Part shown: positions 20,693 through 28,333 of the stretch, piece by piece | Position numbering within the stretch: the first letter of the stretch is position 1 | Layout of the letters: each line of letters opens with the position of its first letter | Assembly (NCBI GenBank): GCA_050998805.1 | Contig: JBPCPV010000031.1 | Coordinates: forward strand, 1 to 64,000 | From: JAICKM01 sp050998805 | GTDB lineage: Bacteria > Chloroflexota > Chloroflexia > QHBQ01 > JAICKM01 | Length of the DNA: 64,000 bases | Direction of reading: 5' to 3' | Program-made: the position numbers and the translations under genes | Notes under the pieces: model-generated | Told to the model about the DNA's origin: nothing | What the model saw: only the letters and a program-made list of their open reading frames with translations | Database searches by the model: none

Positions 20693-21865
20693 ATGCACCT
20701 CACACAAGAAGAGGCGCGGCGCTTCCTGGCCGCCTACCACTTTGCGCCGAGCGACCTGCCCGGCGTCTTCGCACGGCTCGGCACCGTGCAGTACGACCCG
20801 CTGAACCCGGTGGGACGCAACCCCGACCTGGTGCTACAGGCCCGCGTCCCCGGCTACCAGGTGGACGACTGGCAGACGGCGGCCTACACCGACCGGCTAG
20901 TTTATGACGCTTGGGACAAGCAAGCCTGCCTCGTTCCCATGTCCGACTGGCCGATGCGCGCGCTGATCCGCGAAAAATACCAGCCCTACCACGACCGCGA
21001 GATCCTGCTCGCCCAGCCGGATGCCGTGCGCGCGGTGCTGGATGCGCTCAACCGCCGGGGTCCAATGTCGGCGCTCGAGTTCGAGGATCGCACGGCGCAC
21101 CCGAACGGGCAGGGTTCATGGTACGGCACCACCACCACCAAGCGGATCCTGCGCGCACTTTGGGCCGAGGGCACTCTCGTCACGCACCACCGGGGGGCGG
21201 GCCGCCACTACTTCGAGCGCGCGGAGCGAGTGATCCCGCCAGCCTACTATGACGCCCCGCCCCTGCTCGACGAGGCGGCCTACTACCGTTGGATCGTCGC
21301 CCGCCGCCACCAGGCCGCCGGCCTGCTGCCCATCGCGGCCGACACCTCGATCTGGAGCGCGTGCCACGACAAGCTACGACGCACCCAGGCGCTCGCCGAG
21401 CTTGTGGCCGACGGCACCCTTACCCCAGTGCAGGTCGGCGAACACCGCACCCTCTACCACTCTCTGACGGCGGCGCTCGCCAGCCTAGACGCCCCGCCCC
21501 AGCCGCCGCGCGTCATCTTCGTCGGGCCGCTCGACAGCATCCTCTGGGACCGCAAGACCGTGCGGGCAGTCTTCGGCTTCGACTACACCTGGGAGGTCTA
21601 CAAGCCGCTCGCACAGCGACGCTGGGGCTACTACGTGCTGCCCGTCTTCTACGGTGACCGCTTCATCGCGCGGATAGACTCGCGGCTCGAAGCCGGCAAT
21701 TGGGCCGTCGCGCGCTGGTGGTGGGAACCGGAGGTCCGCCCCGACGCCGAGCTGCTCGCGGCCCTGCGCGCCGCAGCGTCAGCCTTCGTGCGCTACCTGG
21801 GTGCCGTGGGCATATCCGTCGCAGAGGATGTGGACCCGGTTGTGCGCGCCGCTCTGGCCGGCTAG
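20693..21865 (+). CDS. Winged-helix DNA glycosylase of the AlkZ/YcaQ (HTH_42) family
   Basis: Members unhook interstrand crosslinks or excise bulky alkylated bases. Recognisable elements are the N-terminal LGTVQYDPLN (the catalytic QxD-type loop), LVYDAWDKQACLVPM, the winged-helix region with RGPMSALEFED and the C-terminal FVGPLDSILWDRKTVRAVFGFDYTWEVYKP followed by GYYVLPVFYGDRFIARID. The length of 390 residues is normal. ATG 20693 is 7 bp after the glycosidase-like gene, with GGAAG between, so the two are cotranscribed despite unrelated roles. The substrate is inferred only from the family. Confidence 0.85.
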   Translation: MHLTQEEARRFLAAYHFAPSDLPGVFARLGTVQYDPLNPVGRNPDLVLQARVPGYQVDDWQTAAYTDRLVYDAWDKQACLVPMSDWPMRALIREKYQPYHDREILLAQPDAVRAVLDALNRRGPMSALEFEDRTAHPNGQGSWYGTTTTKRILRALWAEGTLVTHHRGAGRHYFERAERVIPPAYYDAPPLLDEAAYYRWIVARRHQAAGLLPIAADTSIWSACHDKLRRTQALAELVADGTLTPVQVGEHRTLYHSLTAALASLDAPPQPPRVIFVGPLDSILWDRKTVRAVFGFDYTWEVYKPLAQRRWGYYVLPVFYGDRFIARIDSRLEAGNWAVARWWWEPEVRPDAELLAALRAAASAFVRYLGAVGISVAEDVDPVVRAALAG

Positions 21866-21915
21866 CGGGTGTCGGATGTGAATCGGACGAACTGTTACTG
21901 CTCCGTTGGATTTAG

Positions 21916-22335
21916 TCATGGCTTTATAACCACGACTATGCCACCCGCCTTCCTTACTTGGTCGTTGTCAAACGACACCAGTGGTATGGATAGCTGGCGG
22001 CTCAACGCCACATACAAAGCATCTCCCGCCCGGATGCCATAAGTCCCAGCAATGTCTATAGTATCGCGCACGAGAGCGGAGCTCATTGGCAAAAAGCGCA
22101 TCACACCGCGACCGCGAAGGCGCGACAGCAAGGCGAGGGCCGTAGCTGTACCATGGGGGCCGATCTGCCTCGACATGGCTGCGGCGACCTCTGCGAGCAG
22201 CCAAACAGGCTCGATAAAGGAACCGCCTGCTTGCAGATGCCTATTCACCCATGTACTGGCGACCTGGTGGTTGACATCGGAATCTATCTCTCTGCTCACC
22301 CATACGCTTGCGTCGAGTACGACGTCGCCAGACAT
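21916..22335 (-). CDS. vapC: VapC-type PIN-domain toxin
   Basis: Predicted RNase toxin of a type II toxin-antitoxin pair. PIN-domain acidic residues are in place: VVLDASVWV (first Asp), PVWLLAEVAAAMSR (Glu), RAGDALYVALS (Asp) and LVSFDNDQ (last Asp). 139 residues is typical. It starts 5 bp after the antitoxin gene in the order antitoxin-toxin. Probable target: tRNA or rRNA, from family knowledge only. Confidence 0.88.
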   Translation of the reverse strand: MSGDVVLDASVWVSREIDSDVNHQVASTWVNRHLQAGGSFIEPVWLLAEVAAAMSRQIGPHGTATALALLSRLRGRGVMRFLPMSSALVRDTIDIAGTYGIRAGDALYVALSRQLSIPLVSFDNDQVRKAGGIVVVIKP

Positions 22336-22340
22336 CGTAG

Positions 22341-22598
22341 CTAAGACCTCACATCCTCAATCGCCTGCATGGCAGTTATGCTCTCGGGCCATTGAGCGCC
22401 TAGCTCGGCTGCAACCCGATCCATATCGGTGATTATCTCTGCTAGATCGTCTTGAGAGAGTGTCGGGCGATACACCGGGACGAGACGGGCCACCACGCGA
22501 CCGTGATTCGTAACCTCCACCACCTCATTCTGCTCCTCCACCTCGCGCAAGACCTCGCTTATGTTGTCCCTCAACTCTCTCACTCCCAATGTTCTCAT
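22341..22598 (-). CDS. Phd/YefM-type antitoxin
   Basis: An 85-residue antitoxin partner of the PIN toxin. The N-terminal DNA-binding half MRTLGVRELRDNISEVLREV, followed by VVEVTNHGRVVARLVPV, is the classic Phd/YefM pattern; the C-terminal half, which would wrap the toxin, is variable. ATG 22598 follows AGAGGAAG. The frame is open to 22685, but the promoter -10 at 22674-22679 favours the shorter form. The pair is probably autoregulated, as usual for this family. Confidence 0.85.
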   Translation of the reverse strand: MRTLGVRELRDNISEVLREVEEQNEVVEVTNHGRVVARLVPVYRPTLSQDDLAEIITDMDRVAAELGAQWPESITAMQAIEDVRS

Positions 22599-22673
22599 CC
22601 CACCGCTTCCTCTCATTAGGCTCTCTAGCATACCTTCGCGCCTGCGCTGAATTGTGGCGACATTTGTGTGCCA

Positions 22674-22701
22674 ATTATAGCACATCTGTCACAATAGTCA
22701 A
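22674..22701 (-). promoter_or_regulatory. Promoter of the antitoxin-toxin operon
   Basis: Minus strand: TTGACT (22696-22701), a 16-nt spacer and TATAAT (22674-22679), with an extended TGC directly before the -10. The start would be near 22667, about 70 nt before the antitoxin ATG. Confidence 0.7.
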
Positions 22702-22717
22702 AGCAGCACTAGACGCC

Positions 22718-23341
22718 TCAGCCGCCCATGGCCGCACTGACCAGAGCGATCACGCCGAACCCGGCGATGACCGTCCCGGACACACGGTTCACCCACCTCA
22801 GCCCCTCGGCCCTCATCCTCTCCCGCAACATCCCCACGCCGGCAGCCAGCAGGAGCCACCAGAGCGCCGACCCAACGAACACACCGGCCATCAGCAACAC
22901 CACGGAGCCATAATCCGGCGCGCGGCTCGCCAGCCCCAGGCCCGCGAAGACGAGCGTGAACGAAAGGATCGTCAGCGGGTTGGTCAGAGTCAAGAGCAGC
23001 GTCGAGAAGTATGCCCTCGCCAGCCCGACCGCGCTGCCGGAAGCGGACGTTCCGATGGGCAGAGCTTGGAACGTCCTGACACCTAGCCAGATGAGAAAGA
23101 GGCCGCCGACGAGCCTCAGCCAGAATTGGCCGCCTATGAGCAACCCTGAGATGAACGTCAGCCCCAGCCCCGCGACGGCCCCATACGTCGCGTCCGCAGT
23201 CGCGGCCCCCAGCCCCGACACGAAGCCATAGGCCCGCCCCGAGGTCAGGGTTCGGCGTATACAGAGCACGCCAATCGGCCCAACTGGGGCAGCGATGGAG
23301 AAGCCTATCACGACACCTTTGAGGAGAAACGCTAGGTCCAT
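22718..23341 (-). CDS. LysE-family translocator
   Basis: A 207-residue membrane exporter of amino acids or related compounds. The LysE signature is present: GVVIGFSIAAPVGPIGVLCI at the N-terminus (first membrane helix with the conserved PVGP), then SGRAYGFVSGLGAATADATY and the helix LTLTNPLTILSFTLVFAGLG. Five or six membrane helices are visible. There is no ribosome binding site before the ATG; a GTCAGTG heptad array begins 3 bp upstream. A possible extended -10 (TGC-TATCAT on the minus strand) lies at 23420-23428. Confidence 0.9.
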   Translation of the reverse strand: MDLAFLLKGVVIGFSIAAPVGPIGVLCIRRTLTSGRAYGFVSGLGAATADATYGAVAGLGLTFISGLLIGGQFWLRLVGGLFLIWLGVRTFQALPIGTSASGSAVGLARAYFSTLLLTLTNPLTILSFTLVFAGLGLASRAPDYGSVVLLMAGVFVGSALWWLLLAAGVGMLRERMRAEGLRWVNRVSGTVIAGFGVIALVSAAMGG

Positions 23342-23343
23342 GC

Positions 23344-23371
23344 GTCAGTGGTCAGTGGTCAGTGGTCGAGG
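23344..23371. repeat. Heptad array (GTCAGTG), four units
   Basis: Three exact GTCAGTG units and GTCGAGG, immediately upstream of the LysE start codon. Confidence 0.85.
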
Positions 23372-23480
23372 AGCCGCGGTGGGGCCGTTCCCACTCGGCG
23401 TCGAGGATGCATTGGACGAATGATAGCACAAAGGTTTGGAGAACGCATCGGTCGAAAGACGGATATTTTGTGCGGCGGCG

Positions 23481-23510
23481 GTCCACGGAAGGAGCCGTGT
23501 CTTATATGCC
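23481..23510. repeat. Dispersed repeat GTCCAC...AGCCGTGTCTTA, copy 1
   Basis: GTCCACGGAAGGAGCCGTGT followed by CTTATATGCC. It shares the blocks GTCCAC and (A/G)(G/A)CCGTGTCTTA with copies at 32738 and 49414. All three lie near heptad arrays. The 190 bp around it (23342-23529) hold no gene. Confidence 0.6.
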
Positions 23511-23529
23511 GCTAGTGCGATTAGGCTAG

Positions 23530-23877
23530 CTAAATATAGCGTATCTGATCCTGAATCTCGTCCGCCGCCACATAATTAAGAATAATCAGTAGGTGGCGCA
23601 CAATCTCATACGTAGGTCTCCGTACCGCCAGAATCAGACCGTAGTGTGTGCGCCCGGCCACAAAATACTCTTCCGCAAGTCTCTCGAAGTCGGTACGATT
23701 ATGGGTCAGTAAGGCTGTGTGCTGTGTAACCGCATAAGCGAACTGCTCTTCATCGCTTCTTTGAAGCTGCGCGGCATCTCTTGCTGTAATTGCTGCGAAC
23801 CCTTATGCGCGCAGCAGTTCGGCTAGGAGCACGTCTACATCTTCGTCTAAGTAGAGTTCGATGAAGAGGCGATTCAC
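23530..23877 (-). pseudogene. DUF5615 (PIN-like) toxin gene with an internal stop
   Basis: From GTG 23877 the frame reads NRLFIELYLDEDVDVLLAEL and LRA, meets TAA at 23803-23805, then resumes in the same frame with GFAAITARDAAQLQRSDEEQ, ALLTHNRTDFERLAEEYF and a 90-residue remainder ending in TAG at 23530-23532. This is a full-length DUF5615 protein (acidic LDEDVD and LTHNRTDF motifs of the PIN-like fold) with one nonsense codon at position 25. Its GTG overlaps the stop of the upstream DUF433 gene by 4 nt, the usual arrangement of this pair. No protein-level alternative start restores the acidic LDEDVD motif. Confidence 0.8.
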
Positions 23878-24151
23878 GGAGCCTTCAATAGCGGGTCGAT
23901 CAGTTCATCGGGAATCCGGTTGCGCTCGATATGAGAATTGATCTCGGCCTGGTGATCGGAATAGTAGCTCAACGCATCAAGATTTGCGCCAGCGTCAGAT
24001 GAGGCAGGCGGTTGGGTATCTCTTCGGGCGCGACACCAAGCCGCCAGACCTCAACAATCGCGCGGACCGGCGTGTGTGTCCCTATGATTACTGGCTCACC
24101 GCTCAGGATCATTGGGTCGGTTACGATGTAACAATGTTCGGTCGTTTGCAT
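23874..24151 (-). pseudogene. DUF433 antitoxin gene with a frameshift
   Basis: From ATG 24151 the frame reads MQTTEHCYIVTDPMILSGEP, then VIIGTHTPVRAIVEVW and LPHLTLAQIL, and stops early at 23969. Shifting by one base near 23978-23982 restores the usual DUF433 ending DALSYYSDHQAEINSHIE followed by NRIPDELIDPLL, with TGA at 23874-23876 that overlaps the DUF5615 GTG. A single lost T fits exactly. The gene would have been a 92-residue antitoxin. Both members of the pair are thus inactivated. Confidence 0.78.
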
Positions 24152-24224
24152 TATAGCGTTGCCCCCTTGTCGTGATAGCGGTATTATATCCGAACCAGCC
24201 CACAGTGGCTAGTGGCTGCATGAT

Positions 24225-24833
24225 TCAGAGGGCGTTGCCCCATCGAAGGCCGACGAGGCGAGTCCCGCTCGGTTGGGCCAGCACATAATCGGCGTTGCCG
24301 ACGGTGTGCTCGAGCGCGAACTCAAAGCTGATGCCGTCGAGCACGAGCGGCAGCATACAGCGATAGAGGCCGCCGTGCCCCACCAGGAGGACAGCGCCGC
24401 CAACCTCGGTATACTCCGCCCGCAGCCGCTCAACGAAAGGAACGAAGCGGGCGCGTATGTCGTTGAAGCTCTCGCCGCCCTCTACCCTGGCATCCCAGTC
24501 ACCCCGCAAGACCCAATCGTGGAGCAGGGTCTTATAGGCGCGCCACGCCTCTTGGTCGGACCTTCCTTCCAGCACGCCCATATCGTACTCGGAGAGCGCG
24601 GGGGTCGTCTGAAACGGTAGCCCCAGCGGGCCGGCGAGAATCTCGGCAGACTGCTCGGCCCTCAGCAGGGGGCTTGCGAATATCGCCCGCACGTCATCTG
24701 CCCGCAGCTCGTCGGCCAACGCCCGCACTTGAGCCTCGCCTTTGGCGGTCAGGCCGTGTTTGCGCCCACGGTTCGAGATTTCGTTGAGGAGGTTCGCCTC
24801 GCTCTCCCCGTGGCGGATGAAGTAGAGGCGCAT
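24225..24833 (-). CDS. Histidine phosphatase (phosphoglycerate mutase-like) family protein
   Basis: A 202-residue enzyme with the phosphohistidine motif FIRHGESEAN at residues 5-14, SPLLRAEQSAEIL, and the second catalytic His in LLVGHGGLYRCMLP. The family includes small-molecule and phosphoprotein phosphatases and cofactor-dependent mutases; the specific substrate is unknown. It follows yihY by 35 bp on the same strand and is probably the third gene of a MerR-yihY-phosphatase transcript. Confidence 0.88.
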   Translation of the reverse strand: MRLYFIRHGESEANLLNEISNRGRKHGLTAKGEAQVRALADELRADDVRAIFASPLLRAEQSAEILAGPLGLPFQTTPALSEYDMGVLEGRSDQEAWRAYKTLLHDWVLRGDWDARVEGGESFNDIRARFVPFVERLRAEYTEVGGAVLLVGHGGLYRCMLPLVLDGISFEFALEHTVGNADYVLAQPSGTRLVGLRWGNAL

Positions 24834-24868
24834 CTCTGCGCGGCCGGCTTCGCTGTTGGTGACGTGCC

Positions 24869-25939
24869 TCAGCGGTGCGCGCCCCTGCCGAGCAGCAGCT
24901 TGCCGAGGGCACCGATCAGCGCGGCCGCTCCGGCTGCCGCCGCGAAGACGGAGGCTGTTTGGCGGGCGGCGGCATCGCTCATCGGGATGGCGGGAGGGCG
25001 ACGCTCGCCGGAGGCGCGTTCCCGTGCCTCACGACGTGAGGCACGCGCGGCCTCGCGCTTGCGGGCTGCGGCTTCGTTGGATGCGGTTGCCCTCGCCACC
25101 TCCAGAGACTGCCGCTCGTTGGCGTACTCCGAGCAGACCTCGGCCCCGAAGAGCAGGACGAGCGACGCAAGAAGGATGTAGGTCTGCAAGGCGATTATCC
25201 CGCCGAGCGCGCCGTAGACCGCCTGGTAGTTGGCGAAGTTGCCGAGGTAGAATGCGAAGCCCTGTTTGAGTATTTCTAAGCCGATAGCCACGAGCAGAGC
25301 GGGAGGCCAGACATCGCCCCAGTTAACCTTGCAGCGTGGGAGCGAGTGGTAGAGCAGCGTCAGCACTCCGGCCATCAAGCCGAGCGAGACGACTAGGTTG
25401 ACTATTTGCCAGAGCCAGGGCAGGTCGCCGATGATGCCGGTCGTGCCCTTCTGGATGCCGTTGAGCAGCGAGGAGACGACCGTCGAGACTAGGATCACAA
25501 GACCGACGCCCATGACCATCAGGAAGGCTATGACCTTATCCTTGACCAGGCTGCCGGCCGTTTCGCAATGCCAGGCACGGTTGATCGCCTTCTGCAACGT
25601 GCCGAACACGCCGGTTGCGCTGAACGCCAGGCTGACGAGGCCGACGACAGCCGCGATACCTGTGGAGGCACCACGGGCAGCGATCACGTCATGCACCGTC
25701 TTGACGAAGAAGCCGGTGTCGCCGCGTGCCTGAACCTGGGGGATGTTGGTCACCACAATTCTCTGGGCGTCGTCGGGACTCAGGAAAAAACTGGCTAACG
25801 AGACCAGGAAAAGGATCAACGGGAAGATGCTGAAAAAGGCTGCAAAGGCGAGCGCTGCGGCCAAGGTGCCGATATCGTCTTTGCCGAACTCCGAGACGGA
25901 TCGTTTGAGGATATTGAACCAGTTTTTTGCGGGTAGCAC
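24869..25939 (-). CDS. YihY/BrkB family inner membrane protein
   Basis: A 356-residue integral membrane protein. The family pattern is clear: DDIGTLAAALAFAAFFSIFP (first helix), GVFGTLQKAINRAWH, PWLWQIVNLVVSLGLMAGVLTLLYHSLP, and the final helices AVYGALGGIIALQTYILLASLVLLFGAEVCSEY. The last 80 residues are a basic, Arg/Ala-rich cytoplasmic tail with a terminal hydrophobic stretch, longer than usual. GTG start with GGAGG 6 nt upstream. It begins 30 bp after the MerR-type regulator gene. Function in the family is poorly defined; some members are annotated as envelope or sterol-related transporters. Confidence 0.87.
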   Translation of the reverse strand: MLPAKNWFNILKRSVSEFGKDDIGTLAAALAFAAFFSIFPLILFLVSLASFFLSPDDAQRIVVTNIPQVQARGDTGFFVKTVHDVIAARGASTGIAAVVGLVSLAFSATGVFGTLQKAINRAWHCETAGSLVKDKVIAFLMVMGVGLVILVSTVVSSLLNGIQKGTTGIIGDLPWLWQIVNLVVSLGLMAGVLTLLYHSLPRCKVNWGDVWPPALLVAIGLEILKQGFAFYLGNFANYQAVYGALGGIIALQTYILLASLVLLFGAEVCSEYANERQSLEVARATASNEAAARKREAARASRREARERASGERRPPAIPMSDAAARQTASVFAAAAGAAALIGALGKLLLGRGAHR

Positions 25940-25969
25940 TGTCCGCCTCCTATAGTCGCTAGCCGGATG

Positions 25970-26434
25970 TCACTCGTCCCGTCGCCTGCCGTCCGCCGCA
26001 AGCTGGTCGCTCATTTCATGGAGGCGCTGGGTGAAGTCCACGCCACAGTCTTCGAGGGCGTTCATCATTTCGAGGATGATCCGCACCCCGGCCAGGTTTA
26101 CTTTGAGCCGTTGGGTGAGGTGTTGGATGAACTGGAAGCGTTTGATGTCGTTTTGCGAATAGCGACGCCGCTTCGTCGAGGTGCGGGCAGGGACTACCAG
26201 GCCCTCTTCTTCGTAGATACGGAGTGTGCGCGGGTGCATACCGAGCAGGTCTGCCGCGACGCTGAGTGTGAATACCGGGCGGTCGTCACTGATTGGGCTT
26301 ACCGAGGTGCGGAAAAGCGAGGGAGCAGAGCGCGGGCCGCTGATCACTGCGGGGCTGGGCAACGCGGGCGCATCTACCGGAGAGGTGCCGTCGCGGGCAT
26401 CACTTGGTTGCTTGCCGACATCGTCCTTATACAT
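25970..26434 (-). CDS. MerR-family regulator, HspR-like
   Basis: A 154-residue regulator. The winged-helix region VAADLLGMHPRTLRIYEEEG, followed by TKRRRYSQNDIKRFQFI and LKVNLAGVRIILEMMN, matches HspR-type MerR proteins that repress chaperone genes. About 50 N-terminal residues rich in Pro, Ser and Ala precede it and are unlike the family. The ATG lies 6 nt after a consensus -10, so the message is probably leaderless, and this argues for the long form. No chaperone gene or HAIR-type operator is seen nearby; the downstream partner is yihY. Confidence 0.83.
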   Translation of the reverse strand: MYKDDVGKQPSDARDGTSPVDAPALPSPAVISGPRSAPSLFRTSVSPISDDRPVFTLSVAADLLGMHPRTLRIYEEEGLVVPARTSTKRRRYSQNDIKRFQFIQHLTQRLKVNLAGVRIILEMMNALEDCGVDFTQRLHEMSDQLAADGRRRDE

Positions 26435-26440
26435 GAAGCG

Positions 26441-26469
26441 ATCATATCACAGATGGTTTTCACTGTCAA
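26441..26469 (-). promoter_or_regulatory. Consensus sigma-70 promoter of the HspR-like gene (leaderless)
   Basis: Minus strand: TTGACA (26464-26469), a 17-nt spacer and TATGAT (26441-26446). The ATG begins 6 nt after the -10, so transcription should start at or within one base of it. Confidence 0.75.
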
Positions 26470-26493
26470 GTTTTCGTACAGCCACAGACCCAC

Positions 26494-26790
26494 CTAATAG
26501 GAGCGGCGTCTGCGCCCCCCGCCGAGCAGCCCCCAGAGGAAGCCGAGCAGCAGGGCACCGACAGCCGCCGGTATCAGCGCGACACCCTCGTAGGAAGGCT
26601 GGGGCAAGAGCACGAAACGGGTCTGTAGGAGATCGCCGCCGACCCACGCGCCGACACCGGCGAGAGCGATTTCGCCGAGGAAGCCGAGAGGAAGGCCGCC
26701 GCCGCGCAGGAGTTCGACGAGCAGGCCGACCAACGCGGCGATCAGCAGCAGCACCAGCCAGTGACCGGCGTCGCTGAGGTTGATCGTCAT
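26494..26790 (-). CDS. GlsB/YeaQ/YmgE-type small membrane protein
   Basis: A 98-residue protein with three predicted membrane segments (WLVLLLIAALVGLLVELL, LGEIALAGVGAWVGGDLL and LIPAAVGALLLGFLWGLLGG), Gly-rich as in transglycosylase-associated/GlsB stress proteins, and a short basic tail GGRRRRSY. Its ATG follows the stop of the upstream 69-residue gene directly (TAGATG), so translation is coupled. The role in the family is linked to envelope stress but is not defined biochemically. Confidence 0.8.
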   Translation of the reverse strand: MTINLSDAGHWLVLLLIAALVGLLVELLRGGGLPLGFLGEIALAGVGAWVGGDLLQTRFVLLPQPSYEGVALIPAAVGALLLGFLWGLLGGGRRRRSY

Positions 26791-27000
26791 CTAATGGGTC
26801 AGCCGTGGGCGTTCGATGAGGTTGGCTTCTCTCCGCTCGCGCCTGGGAGGGGCAAGACGTTCCAGGCGGGCGGCGAGGGCCAGCAAGGGTTCGAGTTCGG
26901 CGCGCTGGGCGCGTGTGGCGCGTGTGTTAATGACTTCTGTGTGCGAGTATCCGCACGCCCGCGCTTGCAGACATGCGGCCAGCAAGTCTTCCGTCCGCAT
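26791..27000 (-). CDS. Hypothetical protein, 69 residues
   Basis: No family recognised. A basic, helical protein: RTEDLLAACLQARACGYSHT, then two Arg/Leu-rich helices ending RREANLIERPRLTH. It contains two Cys residues 6 apart. ATG 27000 follows AGGGAG by about 7 nt; the frame extends to 27057, but no better start is seen. The stop is contiguous with the GlsB-like start codon, so the pair forms an operon. Confidence 0.55.
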   Translation of the reverse strand: MRTEDLLAACLQARACGYSHTEVINTRATRAQRAELEPLLALAARLERLAPPRRERREANLIERPRLTH

Positions 27001-27073
27001 GATTAACTCCCTGTGCGTCCCTTGATAGCCGGTGCTTAGACATTGACGTATTGTCATGGCTTATAACGGGCGG

Positions 27074-28285
27074 CTAAAGCCTACCGTTACGACTCAAGAG
27101 GTGAACCACGCGGCGCATAATCGCCTCGGCGGTCAGCGCCTTCGGCTGCATAGACAGTTGCTCGGTGCCCTCGGCGTCCACGAGGACGGCGGCGCTGTCA
27201 GGCGCACCGATGCTCGTGACGGCTTCGTTAGCGACAATCATATCGAGCTGCTTGGCGGCGAGCTTGCCGCGTGCGTTAGCCAGTAGGTGCTCGGTTTCGG
27301 CGGCGAATCCGACGCGCACTAGGCGCTCGATGCCGGGCAGGTCGCGCAGCCCGGCGAGTATATCGGGGTTCTTGACAAGCTCAAGCGTGAGGCCGTCCTC
27401 TCCCGGCACCTTCTTGATCTTCTGCCTCGAAACCTGCGCGCGGTAGTCGGCGGGGGCGGCGGCCATGACCAGCACATCGGCACCCGCCAGGGCGTCGCGC
27501 ACGGCAGCCTCTAGCTCCCGCGTCGTGCCGACTCCGACGCCCGATACACCATAAGGCAGCGTCAACGCGACCGGCCCGTGGATGAGCGTCACCGCCGCGC
27601 CCATGTCGAGCGCAGCCTCGGCCAGTGCCCAGCCCATCTGCCCCGACGACCTGTTGCCAATATAGCGCACGGGGTCGAGCGGTTCCTGCGTGCCGCCAGC
27701 GGTGATCACCACACGCCGCCCGGCAAGCGGACCGTCCCGGCCGAGCAGGACGCGGAGCGCCCCGATGATCTCAGGCGTCTCAGGCAGACGTCCAATGCCT
27801 ATGGCACCCGAAGCCAGCCGCCCATCGGCCGGCTCCATGACCAGCGCCCCCCGCTCGCGCAGCGTGGCGATATGGCCTTGCGTGGCGGGGTGGGAGTACA
27901 TGTTCGGCTCCATGGCAGGGGCGATCAGCAGAGGCGCTCTTGTCGCCAACGCGACCGCGCCGAGGAGATCGTCGCTCATCCCCATCGCCAGCCGCGCCAG
28001 CCTGTCCGCCGTCGCCGGCGCGACCACCAGAGCTGCGGCCTCGTGCGCCAGCGCAACATGCCCTGTGTCGTCCCCGACCCAGTCTTCCCAGAGGTTTGTC
28101 CGCACCCGCCTGTGGGTCAGCGCGGCGAAGGTGAGCGGCGACACGAACCGCACCGCGCCCGCCGTCATCACCACTTCCACGGCGGCCCCGGCCTGCGTCA
28201 GCTTGCTCGCCAGGTCGGCGACCTTATACGCCGCGATCCCACCGCAAACGCCGAGGACTATCCGCTTATCCCGCAACCCGCCCAT
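27074..28285 (-). CDS. coaBC: Bifunctional phosphopantothenoylcysteine decarboxylase / phosphopantothenate-cysteine ligase
   Basis: Carries out the second and third steps of CoA synthesis from phosphopantothenate. The N-terminal CoaC flavoprotein domain has VLGVCGGIAAYK, GHVALAHEAA (catalytic His) and the substrate clamp PAMEPNMYSHPATQ. The CoaB domain starts near residue 183 with VVITAGGTQEPLDPVRYIGN and has KKVPGEDGLTLELVKNPDIL. ATG 28285 (403 residues) follows GGGAG by 8 nt. It lies 42 bp after coaX, separated only by a heptad array, so two CoA genes share one transcript. Confidence 0.94.
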   Translation of the reverse strand: MGGLRDKRIVLGVCGGIAAYKVADLASKLTQAGAAVEVVMTAGAVRFVSPLTFAALTHRRVRTNLWEDWVGDDTGHVALAHEAAALVVAPATADRLARLAMGMSDDLLGAVALATRAPLLIAPAMEPNMYSHPATQGHIATLRERGALVMEPADGRLASGAIGIGRLPETPEIIGALRVLLGRDGPLAGRRVVITAGGTQEPLDPVRYIGNRSSGQMGWALAEAALDMGAAVTLIHGPVALTLPYGVSGVGVGTTRELEAAVRDALAGADVLVMAAAPADYRAQVSRQKIKKVPGEDGLTLELVKNPDILAGLRDLPGIERLVRVGFAAETEHLLANARGKLAAKQLDMIVANEAVTSIGAPDSAAVLVDAEGTEQLSMQPKALTAEAIMRRVVHLLSRNGRL

Positions 28286-28298
28286 GCCGTCTACTCCC

Positions 28299-28333
28299 AC
28301 CAAGCACCAAGCACTACGCACTACGCACTACGT
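28299..28333. repeat. Heptad array in the coaX-coaBC gap, five units
   Basis: ACCAAGC, ACCAAGC, ACTACGC, ACTACGC, ACTACGT in register. The TAG stop of coaX (28328-28330, minus strand) lies inside the last unit. Confidence 0.85.
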
